NCBI GenBank assembly: GCA_038202665.1
Contig: JBBRES010000018.1
Coordinates: forward strand, 1-20,215
Length of the DNA: 20,215 nt
DNA from: Kapaibacterium sp038202665
GTDB taxonomy: Bacteria; Bacteroidota; Ignavibacteria; Kapaibacteriales; Kapaibacteriaceae
Direction of reading: 5' to 3'
Shown here: one piece after another, positions 1 through 6,314 of the stretch
Numbering within the stretch: position 1 is the stretch's first letter
How the letters are laid out: every line of letters begins with the position of its first letter
Notes under the pieces: generated by a model
The model's database searches: none
What the model was told of the DNA's origin: nothing
Seen by the model: the letters and a program-made list of their open reading frames with translations, nothing else
Made by a program: the position numbers and the translations under genes

Positions 1-52
1 CCCGGCAGCTTCCCGGCAGCCTCCCGGCAGCCTCCCGGCAGCCTCCCGGCAG
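1..52. repeat. 11-bp GC-rich tandem repeat block of array A (truncated by window edge)
   Basis: Five copies of the core CCCGGCAG begin every 11 bp (1, 12, 23, 34, 45). The first linker is CTT and the other three are CCT. The block reaches base 1, so more copies probably lie to the left. It is followed directly by the pyrimidine-rich heptad block. Each unit can be read as a tiny GCC-TCCC-GGC hairpin. Because 11 is not a multiple of 3, any reading frame over the block is fortuitous. Confidence 0.95.
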
Positions 53-57
53 GGTGT

Positions 58-236
58 CACGTTTCACTTCTCACTTCTCACTTCTCACTCGTCACTTCTC
101 ACTCGTCACTTCTCACTTGACTTCTCACTTCTCACTCGTCACTTCTCACTCGTCACTTCTCACTTGACTTCTCACTTCTCACTCGTCACTTCTCACTTGA
201 CTTCTCACTTGTCACTTCTCACTTCTCACTTTCCTC
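58..236. repeat. 7-bp pyrimidine-rich tandem repeat block of array A, abutting argD
   Basis: Near-continuous heptads ACTTCTC, ACTCGTC and ACTTGTC, with occasional 5-bp units (ACTTG) that shift the phase. The + strand is very poor in G. The block ends TCACTTTCCTC immediately before the argD ATG at 237, so no conventional spacer or Shine-Dalgarno sequence separates repeat and gene. Any promoter for argD must lie inside the array or to the left of the window. Confidence 0.95.
167..236. repeat. 70-nt shared right end of array A
   Basis: These 70 bases match 6245-6314 at 69 positions; the only difference is G199 versus A6277. Both copies end directly at an ATG. Downstream of the ATG the two coding sequences are unrelated apart from a C/T-rich start. 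Confidence 0.93.
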
Positions 237-1373
237 ATGCTTCTCCCCGTCTACTCCCTTCTTCCTCTCCACCTTACCCGCGGCGCCGGCAGCACCGTAT
301 GGGATGTGCATGGCACGCCCTATCTGGATTTGTATGGCGGACATGCCGTGATCTCCATAGGTCACGCGCATCCCGAGTATGTGAAGGCGATCAACGATCA
401 GGTGGGACAGCTGGGTTTTTACTCGAACTCTGTGCACCTCGATAGGCAGGAAGAGCTCGCGGAAGTGTTGGGGCGCGTGTCGGGCTATCCCGACTACAAT
501 CTCTTTCTTTGTAACAGTGGTGCAGAAGCAAATGAGAATGCCTTGAAGCTTGCATCATTCGTCACCGGTAGGTCGCGTGTGATATCCTTCCATGGCGCAT
601 TCCATGGACGCACGTCGCTCGCCGTTGCGGCAACAGACAATCCGCGCATCGTTGCACCCGTAAACAAAACAGAAGTGGTGACCTTCGTCCCACTCAATGA
701 TGCAGATGCCGTGCGCGTAGAACTCGAACGTGGCAATGTTGCAGCCGTCATCATCGAAGGCATTCAAGGTGTGGCCGGCATCCATATCCCCACAGATCAC
801 TTCATGCAGCAACTCGCCGCCTTGTGTACAGAGTATGGGGCACTTCTCATCCTTGATGAAGTGCAAAGTGGGATCGGTCGAACAGGTCAGTTCTTCGCCC
901 ATCAACACGCCGGCATACGCCCGCCCCTCATCACAATGGCAAAGGGTCTTGGCAATGGATTCCCAATTGGTGGCGTACTCGTAGATCCACGCCTCGACGT
1001 GTGGATCGGTGAACTCGGCACCACGTTTGGTGGCAATCCACTCGCATGCGCTGCGGCACTCTCTGTGCTACGCGTCATCGATCACTGCGGTCTTGTCGAG
1101 CGTGCGGGTCGTGTAGGAACGCACATCATGGAGCGCTATAAGGAGGTGGAAGGTGTGAAGGCGGTACGGGGCAGGGGACTCATGATCGGCGTCGATCTCG
1201 CCGAACCATGCGAACCAACACGCACCGCATTGTGGAAGGAACATCGCATCCTTACTGGCAATGCCTCATCGAAGGAAACCATCCGCATCCTTCCCGCCCT
1301 AACTGTCGCAGAAGATTCCCTAGAGCGCTCGGTAGAAGCATTGCAAATCGCATTGGCACAGGAGAAAGCATGA
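237..1373 (+). CDS. argD: Acetylornithine (acyl-ornithine) aminotransferase ArgD
   Basis: A class III PLP-dependent aminotransferase of 378 aa that transfers an amino group from glutamate to N-acyl-glutamate semialdehyde, giving N-acyl-ornithine in cytosolic arginine synthesis. Visible hallmarks are SGAEANE (residues 94-100), DEVQSGIGRTG (207-217) with the PLP-ring aspartate, the Schiff-base lysine K236 in MAKGLGNGF, and GTTFGGNPLA (261-270). The ATG at 237 is chosen because the protein already begins where ArgD proteins normally begin (PVYSLLPLHLTRG), and everything upstream is repeat. There is no Shine-Dalgarno sequence; the leader is a pyrimidine-rich array. Its stop overlaps the argF start (ATGA), so this is the first gene of the operon visible here. 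An ornithine or other omega-aminotransferase is an alternative on sequence alone, but the operon context favours ArgD. Confidence 0.94.
   Translation: MLLPVYSLLPLHLTRGAGSTVWDVHGTPYLDLYGGHAVISIGHAHPEYVKAINDQVGQLGFYSNSVHLDRQEELAEVLGRVSGYPDYNLFLCNSGAEANENALKLASFVTGRSRVISFHGAFHGRTSLAVAATDNPRIVAPVNKTEVVTFVPLNDADAVRVELERGNVAAVIIEGIQGVAGIHIPTDHFMQQLAALCTEYGALLILDEVQSGIGRTGQFFAHQHAGIRPPLITMAKGLGNGFPIGGVLVDPRLDVWIGELGTTFGGNPLACAAALSVLRVIDHCGLVERAGRVGTHIMERYKEVEGVKAVRGRGLMIGVDLAEPCEPTRTALWKEHRILTGNASSKETIRILPALTVAEDSLERSVEALQIALAQEKA
1361..1364 (+). promoter_or_regulatory. Shine-Dalgarno for argF'
   Basis: GGAG lies 5 nt before the ATG at 1370, inside the end of argD. It supports this start over upstream in-frame codons and shows that the organism does use SD sequences, unlike at argD and the gene at 6315. 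Confidence 0.75.
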
Positions 1374-2320
1374 AGCGGTTCACCGATGTACACAGTCTGC
1401 ATTCCCTACAAGACGCTCTGCAAGACGCGCTTGCACTCAAGGCGGATCCGTGGGCGCACGCAACTATTGGCGAGCGCAAAACACTCGGGTTGCTCTTCAT
1501 GAATCCATCGTTGAGAACGCGCATGAGCACGCAGAAGGCTGCGACACTCTTGGGTATGGACGTGATGATGTTGAACGCCGGAAGCGATTCGTGGACGCTT
1601 GAAACACGCGATGGAGTGGTGATGGATGGTGGTGCAACGGAGCACATCAAGGAAGCTGCGGCCGTCATGGGACAGTATTGCGATATCCTTGGTGTACGCA
1701 CGTTTGCGGGATTGGCTGATCGCGAAGCCGACTATCGTGAAAACGTACTAGAGAGTTTCATTCGATACGCTGGTGTGCCGGTAATCTCGCTCGAGAGCGC
1801 AACGCGTCATCCGCTGCAGAGTTTTGCAGATCTCATTACCATAGAAACGACGAAGACCACACCGCGACCTAAAGTGGTGCTCACGTGGGCGCCGCATCCG
1901 AAGGCCTTGCCACAGGCCGTGGCCAATTCATTTGTCGAGTGGATGCGACACGCAGACGTAGATCTCGTTGTCACGCATCCGCATGGCTATGAGCTCGCAC
2001 CAGCATTTGTAGATGGTGTGCGCATCAGCTACGATCAAGATGCAGCGCTCGATGGTGCGGACTACGTGTATGCAAAAAATTGGTCGAGCTACACATCGTA
2101 CGGACAGATACTTTCGAGCGACCGCGCGTGGACGATCACCGAAGAAAAAATGCGTCGCACAAACAATGCACGCTTCATGCATTGCTTGCCGGTACGGCGG
2201 AACATGATCGTGACGGACGGCGTACTCGATGGACCTTCTTCCATTGTGATCGAACAAGCGGGGAACCGCGTTGTGAGCGCCCAAACCGTGCTCTTGCACA
2301 TGCTCAAGGCAATGTCATGA
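1370..2320 (+). CDS. argF': N-acyl-ornithine carbamoyltransferase (ArgF', acetyl/succinyl type)
   Basis: This 316-aa enzyme transfers the carbamoyl group from carbamoyl phosphate to N-acylated ornithine, giving N-acyl-citrulline. The carbamoyl-phosphate loop reads PSLRTR (46-51) and the later active-site motif HCLPVRRN (271-278), the form I associate with the Bacteroidetes/Xanthomonas acyl-ornithine enzymes rather than classical ornithine carbamoyltransferase (HCLPAHRG). HPLQSFADL (147-155) is the other family motif. The start at 1370 is set by the ATGA overlap with argD and the GGAG upstream. The residue before E91-H92 is T90, the position I recall as Pro90 in the Bacteroides fragilis succinylornithine enzyme and Glu92 in the Xanthomonas acetylornithine enzyme, so the acyl group is not certain. 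The stop overlaps argB (ATGA). Confidence 0.93.
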   Translation: MKRFTDVHSLHSLQDALQDALALKADPWAHATIGERKTLGLLFMNPSLRTRMSTQKAATLLGMDVMMLNAGSDSWTLETRDGVVMDGGATEHIKEAAAVMGQYCDILGVRTFAGLADREADYRENVLESFIRYAGVPVISLESATRHPLQSFADLITIETTKTTPRPKVVLTWAPHPKALPQAVANSFVEWMRHADVDLVVTHPHGYELAPAFVDGVRISYDQDAALDGADYVYAKNWSSYTSYGQILSSDRAWTITEEKMRRTNNARFMHCLPVRRNMIVTDGVLDGPSSIVIEQAGNRVVSAQTVLLHMLKAMS

Positions 2321-3093
2321 CGTCTCTTCATGTGATCAAGATCGGTGGTAATGTTATCGATCAGGTCGACGTGCTCCAGCACGTCCTAAACGATATTGCC
2401 AAGATCGACGAGCCCTTTATTCTTGTGCATGGTGGCGGGGCTCTTGCGACGCAGCTTAATGCACAACTCGGCATTCCAACCACGATGGTAGATGGCAGGC
2501 GTATCACCGATGCAGACACATTACGTACCGTAACGATGGTGTATGCAGGGCTCATCAACAAGTCGATCGTTGCGTCCTTACAAGCACGTTCATGCAACGC
2601 CGTCGGACTTTGCGGCGCAGATGCAAACATCGTACGTGCTACGAAGCGTGGCACAGCAGAGCGAGACTATGGCTTTGTGGGTGATGTTGTTGCGGTGAAC
2701 ATCGAGGCATTGCAAGCACTGTTGCGGCAAGTGCGATGTGTGGTGATCGCACCGATCACGCATGACGGAAACGGTCAGCTTCTTAACACCAATGCAGATA
2801 CGATGGCGGCAGAAATCGCTTCGGCAATGTCTGCCGTTGCACCTGTGCGCCTCACCTATGTATTCGACCATCCTGGCGTGATGCGCTCGTTGGATGACCC
2901 TACGTCTGTGATCGAAGAACTGCATGTTGCCCACATCGAAGAGCTCACCACGTCGGGCATCATCGCAAAGGGAATGCTTCCAAAGATTCACAACGCCGTG
3001 CGAGCCGCAACGGCTGGCGTAGATGTGCGCATCTGCGGTCCGTCCGACCTTCATACAACCGCAGGCACACGCATTCGGATCGATCATGTTTGA
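2317..3093 (+). CDS. argB: N-acetylglutamate kinase ArgB
   Basis: An amino-acid kinase family enzyme of 258 aa that phosphorylates the gamma-carboxyl of N-acetylglutamate (or N-succinylglutamate) with ATP; in many bacteria this is the committed, controlled step of arginine synthesis. The N-terminal KIGGN (8-12) and HGGG (38-41) form the nucleotide-phosphate loops, VDGRRITDADTL (58-69) is the substrate-binding region, and NTNADTMAAEIA corresponds to the NxNADxxA motif near the middle. The start at 2317 overlaps the argF' stop (ATGA). The protein is a little shorter than typical proteobacterial ArgB, as in Bacteroidetes forms. The final bases overlap argE by 8 bp. No N-terminal helix extension of the arginine-inhibited hexameric class is visible, so feedback inhibition is uncertain. 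Confidence 0.93.
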   Translation: MTSLHVIKIGGNVIDQVDVLQHVLNDIAKIDEPFILVHGGGALATQLNAQLGIPTTMVDGRRITDADTLRTVTMVYAGLINKSIVASLQARSCNAVGLCGADANIVRATKRGTAERDYGFVGDVVAVNIEALQALLRQVRCVVIAPITHDGNGQLLNTNADTMAAEIASAMSAVAPVRLTYVFDHPGVMRSLDDPTSVIEELHVAHIEELTTSGIIAKGMLPKIHNAVRAATAGVDVRICGPSDLHTTAGTRIRIDHV

Positions 3094-4156
3094 CGAGCGC
3101 ACAACAGAGGCAGTTCTTCTCTTACAACGACTCATCGCTACGCAGTCGTTCAGTCGCGAAGAACACCACACGGCCGACATTCTCCAAGCCTACCTCTCAG
3201 AGAAGGGCATTGCGTCGGAGCGTCATCTCAACAACGTTGTTGCGTGGCACAGGCCTACGTCGGCACCAGATGCTCCGGTTCTCTTGTTGAATTCACATCA
3301 CGACACCGTGAAGCCTGGTGCATCGTGGACGCGAGATCCGTATGCACCAACCATCGAACAAGACATACTCTATGGGCTTGGCTCGAACGATGCAGGTGGC
3401 GCCCTTGTGACCATGCTTGCAGCATTCATGCATCTTCGTCAGTTCCCAGATCTTCCTTACGCCATTTGTTTTGCAGCTACGGCAGAAGAGGAAATCAGTG
3501 GAGACAATGGCATGGCCTATCTCGTACGCGAGAACCTGCTTGGAGATCTTCGACTCGCTCTTGTTGGAGAGCCAACACAGATGAGTATGGCCATTGCGGA
3601 AAAAGGGCTCATGGTGTTGGACTGCACGGCGAACGGTGTAACAGGTCATGCCGCTCGCAACGAAGGTGACAATGCTATCTACACGGCCATGAACGACATC
3701 GGATGGATACGCACGTTCGACTTCGAACGCGTGAGTCCAATACTCGGCTCTCTCAAAATGACCGTAACGCAGATTTCTTCTGGGTCGCAACACAATGTTG
3801 TCCCGGACCGCTGCGAGTTCGTTGTGGACGTTCGCACAACAGAGGTTTACACAAACGACGAAGTGCTCACCATCATTCGCGATCATGTCAAATCCGACGT
3901 GCATCCACGCAGCATGCGGTTGCATCCATCGTCTATCGCAAGCGATCATCCTCTCGTGCAAGCGGGAGTACGCCTAGGTCTTGGCACGTATGGAAGTCCG
4001 ACTATGTCGGATCAATCCCTCCTTCCCGCCATACCATCCCTCAAGATCGGTCCCGGCGATTCAGCTCGTTCGCACACACCAAACGAATACATCAAACTCA
4101 GCGAGATAGATCACGGTATCACAACGTTGATCGCGCTCTTGGAGGCATTTTTATGA
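3086..4156 (+). CDS. argE: M20-family deacylase, ArgE-type (acetylornithine / acetylcitrulline deacetylase)
   Basis: A two-metal M20 amidohydrolase of 356 aa. The metal and catalytic residues are visible: H71 and D73 in SHHDTV, D102 in GLGSNDAGG, the glutamate cluster E134-E136 in ATAEEEISG, and EP in VGEPTQ. In a pathway with ArgF', the natural substrate is N-acyl-citrulline, which it would cleave to citrulline and the free acid; acyl-ornithine is the alternative, and DapE-like activity is less likely given the operon. The ATG at 3086 lies inside argB (8-bp overlap); longer in-frame starts would extend far into argB and are not supported by the family's N-terminus. The stop overlaps argH (ATGA). 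Confidence 0.9.
   Translation: MFDERTTEAVLLLQRLIATQSFSREEHHTADILQAYLSEKGIASERHLNNVVAWHRPTSAPDAPVLLLNSHHDTVKPGASWTRDPYAPTIEQDILYGLGSNDAGGALVTMLAAFMHLRQFPDLPYAICFAATAEEEISGDNGMAYLVRENLLGDLRLALVGEPTQMSMAIAEKGLMVLDCTANGVTGHAARNEGDNAIYTAMNDIGWIRTFDFERVSPILGSLKMTVTQISSGSQHNVVPDRCEFVVDVRTTEVYTNDEVLTIIRDHVKSDVHPRSMRLHPSSIASDHPLVQAGVRLGLGTYGSPTMSDQSLLPAIPSLKIGPGDSARSHTPNEYIKLSEIDHGITTLIALLEAFL
4141..4145 (+). promoter_or_regulatory. Shine-Dalgarno for argH
   Basis: A perfect GGAGG sits 7 nt before the ATG at 4153, within the 3' end of argE. It fixes the argH start and rules out the much longer in-frame extension upstream. Confidence 0.85.
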
Positions 4157-5445
4157 ATCTATGGGACAAGGGCACGCCGGTAGATGCCCTCATGCAAGAG
4201 TTCACCGTTGGCAACGATCGTGCAATGGATGCGCGACTCGCGCGGTGGGATGTTGTTGGAAGCATTGCACACGTTGGCATGTTGGCCGCAGTGGGATTGT
4301 TGAGTAAGGAGGAAGGGGAAGTGCTGGTACAAGAGCTCAGTACAATCCTTCGCGATATCGACGAACAGGGCATCGTGATTGACGAGAGTGCCGAAGACAT
4401 TCATTCGCATATCGAAGCAATGCTTACGGCTCGACTTGGTGATGTAGGGAAGAAGATTCACATTGCCCGTTCGCGCAACGATCAGGTGCTTGTAGACATC
4501 AAGCTCTTCCTGCGTCACGAGCTCCGTACGGCGCGAAGAGGTGTGCACGAGCTTGTTGGAATTCTTCTAGAGCAAGCGGATGCATTTCGTAGTGTGCAAT
4601 TGCCGGGCTACACACATTTTCAAGTAGCCATGCCGTCGTCCTTCGGACTTTGGTTCGGAGGTCATGCAGAGGCGCTGCTTGAAGACTTGCGTGTGCTCGA
4701 CATGGCCATCGATGCAGCCAATGCAAATCCACTTGGTTCGGCTGCCGGCTATGGTTCTTCGTTCCCCATCGATCGCGATCTCACCACGCGTGCGCTCAAC
4801 TTCGATCGTATGCACATAACGAGTACGTTTGCCCAAGCATCACGAGGTCGCACGGAGCGCCTTGCCGCCTTAGCCCTTGCCCAAGTAGCATCGAGCATGT
4901 CGCGTTTTGCAGCGGATGTTGTGTTGTTTGTAAGTCAGAACTTTGGTTTCATCACGTTGCCGGATGCGCTCACAACAGGGTCGAGCATCATGCCGCACAA
5001 GAAAAATCCCGATGTGTTCGAGGTTCTACGTGCACGCTGCAATCGGCTCCAGGCCTTGCCTGTAGAGATCGGATTCATGACGTCGAACCTACCAAGTGGA
5101 TATCATCGAGACATGCAGTTCATCAAGGACCTCATCATCCCGGCCATCGACGAGTTCGCATTATGCGTGCGCATCATGCAGCACGTTGTGCCGCAAATCG
5201 TGCCAACGCGTAACATCATGGAAAACGATCTGTATCGATATGCCTTTAGTGTGGATCACGTCCACGCACTCGTTATGCAAGGTCACACCTTCCGCGACGC
5301 CTATCGCATGGTTGCCCAACAGATCGAAGACGGCACGTACGAACCGCGCTCCGTCTCACTTCCGCAAGGCAATGCCCCGCACATCGGCAGTGTTGAAGAG
5401 CCAGGCCTCTTCTTGCTTCGCGAGCGGTGGAAGCAGGCGCTGTAA
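4153..5445 (+). CDS. argH: Argininosuccinate lyase ArgH
   Basis: A 430-aa member of the fumarase/aspartase superfamily that splits argininosuccinate into arginine and fumarate, the last step of the pathway. The superfamily signature GSSIMPHKKNPD (276-287) carries the mobile catalytic loop serine, SRND (107-110) lies in the substrate-binding region, and GYTHFQVAMPSS (152-163) is the TH motif. The GYTHxQVAMP form differs from the proteobacterial GYTHLQRAQP and resembles Bacteroidetes ArgH. The length is slightly below the usual 450-460 aa. It is the last gene of the operon; the stop TAA at 5443-5445 is followed within two bases by the 11-bp repeat array, and I see no ordinary terminator hairpin. 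argG, which supplies its substrate, is not in the window. Confidence 0.95.
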   Translation: MNLWDKGTPVDALMQEFTVGNDRAMDARLARWDVVGSIAHVGMLAAVGLLSKEEGEVLVQELSTILRDIDEQGIVIDESAEDIHSHIEAMLTARLGDVGKKIHIARSRNDQVLVDIKLFLRHELRTARRGVHELVGILLEQADAFRSVQLPGYTHFQVAMPSSFGLWFGGHAEALLEDLRVLDMAIDAANANPLGSAAGYGSSFPIDRDLTTRALNFDRMHITSTFAQASRGRTERLAALALAQVASSMSRFAADVVLFVSQNFGFITLPDALTTGSSIMPHKKNPDVFEVLRARCNRLQALPVEIGFMTSNLPSGYHRDMQFIKDLIIPAIDEFALCVRIMQHVVPQIVPTRNIMENDLYRYAFSVDHVHALVMQGHTFRDAYRMVAQQIEDGTYEPRSVSLPQGNAPHIGSVEEPGLFLLRERWKQAL

Positions 5446-5447
5446 GT

Positions 5448-5587
5448 CTTCCCGGCAGCCTCCCGGCAGCCTCCCGGCAGCCTCCCGGCAGCCTCCCGGC
5501 AGCCTCCCGGCAGCTTCCCGGCAGCCTCCCGGCAGCCTCCCGGCAGCCTCCCGGCAGCCTCCCGGCAGACAGTCACTTCTCACTTTA
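5448..5587. repeat. Composite tandem array B (11 x 11-bp units plus short heptad tail)
   Basis: Eleven CCCGGCAG cores start every 11 bp from 5451 to 5561. Linkers are CCT except for CTT before copy 1 and before copy 7, giving a 6 + 5 higher-order pattern. The short junction ACAG leads into two heptads ending TCACTTCTCACTTT (5574-5587). The array fills the whole gap between argH and the convergent rhodanese gene, and its last 8 bases encode the rhodanese stop codon and final lysine. Orientation is the same as arrays A and C: 11-mers left, heptads right. Confidence 0.95.
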
Positions 5588-5960
5588 CTAGCTTTTCCTT
5601 CCAACTCCGAATCCCTCCAGCCATTTCATACACTTGTTTGAAACCGGCAGAGCGCATTGCAGCTGCTGCGGCAGAGCTGCGACCACCCACTTGGCAGTAC
5701 ACGAAGATCGGCTTCTTCTTGTCATACTGAGTGATTGTTTGCATGAACGAGTTAGAGTTCCAGTCGATGTTTGTGGCCTTTAATAAGTGCCCACTAGAGT
5801 ACTCTCCAGGCGTACGCACGTCGATGATTGGCGCCGTCGGAAACGATTGCACTTTTGCTGCAAACTCTTCGGGCGACAGCGAGCCAGCGTTTTGACCATT
5901 CGAACATGATGCCGCAATCAGCAAAGTGAACACGGCAACGAGAATCTTGATACCGGTCAT
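5580..5960 (-). CDS. Rhodanese-domain lipoprotein
   Basis: A single-domain rhodanese of 126 aa with an export signal. Residues 1-18 form a lipoprotein signal peptide ending IAAS before C19, which would be lipidated. The rhodanese fold shows IIDVRTPGEYSSGHLLKATNI (45-65) and the active-site loop CQVGGRS, with the persulfide-forming cysteine C89. It probably handles sulfane sulfur in the periplasm or at an outer membrane; the physiological donor and acceptor cannot be read. The stop codon (TCA at 5580-5582 on the + strand) falls inside the heptad end of array B, so the last codons come from repeat sequence. The gene is bracketed by arrays B and C. A perfect CRP-like site lies about 60 bp before the start. 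Confidence 0.9.
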   Translation of the reverse strand: MTGIKILVAVFTLLIAASCSNGQNAGSLSPEEFAAKVQSFPTAPIIDVRTPGEYSSGHLLKATNIDWNSNSFMQTITQYDKKKPIFVYCQVGGRSSAAAAAMRSAGFKQVYEMAGGIRSWKEKLVK

Positions 5961-6012
5961 GAGTATTTCCTAGTTTGTGTCTACAAACATCGCAATTCGT
6001 ATACGCCCGCTA

Positions 6013-6028
6013 TGTGACTCTCGTCACA
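6013..6028. promoter_or_regulatory. CRP/FNR-family-like operator
   Basis: TGTGA-CTCTCG-TCACA is an exact match to the TGTGA-N6-TCACA consensus known for CRP, and the inner C/G extends the arms to 6 bp. The centre is about 60 bp upstream of the rhodanese ATG, a usual position for activator or repressor binding, and about 294 bp upstream of the divergent gene at 6315. Which regulator binds is unknown, and the adjoining heptads also contain GTCAC, so chance is possible. Confidence 0.45.
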
Positions 6029-6040
6029 AACTCCTCACGG

Positions 6041-6146
6041 GTCACTTCTCACTCGTCATTTCTCACCTCTCACTTCTCACTCGTCACTTCTCACTCGTCA
6101 CTTCTCACTCGTCACTTCTCACTCGTCACTTCTCACTTGTCACTTT
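6041..6146. repeat. Left heptad block of array C
   Basis: About fifteen 7-bp units dominated by alternating TCACTTC and TCACTCG, with a few point variants (for example CATTTCTC and CACCTCTC) at the left end, as if older copies lie at the edge. It runs straight into the 11-mer block through CACTTT. Arrays A and B show no such left heptad block in this window. Confidence 0.93.
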
Positions 6147-6231
6147 CCCGGCAGCCTCCCGGCAGCCTCCCGGCAGCCTCCCGGCAGCTTCCCGGCAGCC
6201 TCCCGGCAGCCTCCCGGCAGCCTCCCGGCAG
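6147..6231. repeat. 11-bp GC-rich block of array C
   Basis: Eight CCCGGCAG cores start every 11 bp from 6147 to 6224. Linkers are CCT except CTT between copies 4 and 5 (6188-6190), giving two groups of four. The same CTT-marked higher-order grouping is seen in array B (6 + 5) and at the window edge in array A. Confidence 0.95.
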
Positions 6232-6314
6232 ATTCTCACTTCTCACTTCTCACTTCTCACTCGTCACTTCTCACTTAACTTCTCACTTGTCACTTCTCAC
6301 TTCTCACTTTCCTC
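6232..6314. repeat. Right heptad block of array C, abutting the gene at 6315
   Basis: Heptads ACTTCTC, ACTCGTC and ACTTGTC with one 5-bp unit (ACTTA). Positions 6245-6314 are the copy of the 70-nt right end also found at 167-236 (one mismatch, A6277). The block ends TCACTTTCCTC directly at the ATG at 6315, leaving no Shine-Dalgarno sequence. No promoter is visible in it. Confidence 0.94.

Noticed and set aside
1..236. CRISPR array
   Set aside because: Repeats are contiguous units of 11 and 7 bp with no unique spacers, and there are no cas genes.
3703..4152. Longer ArgH with a 150-residue N-terminal extension
   Set aside because: The extension is argE read in another frame; the GGAGG before 4153 and the family's usual N-terminus fix the start.
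5580..5960. Rhodanese as part of the arginine operon
   Set aside because: It is on the opposite strand, convergent with argH, separated by an array, and has its own upstream region.
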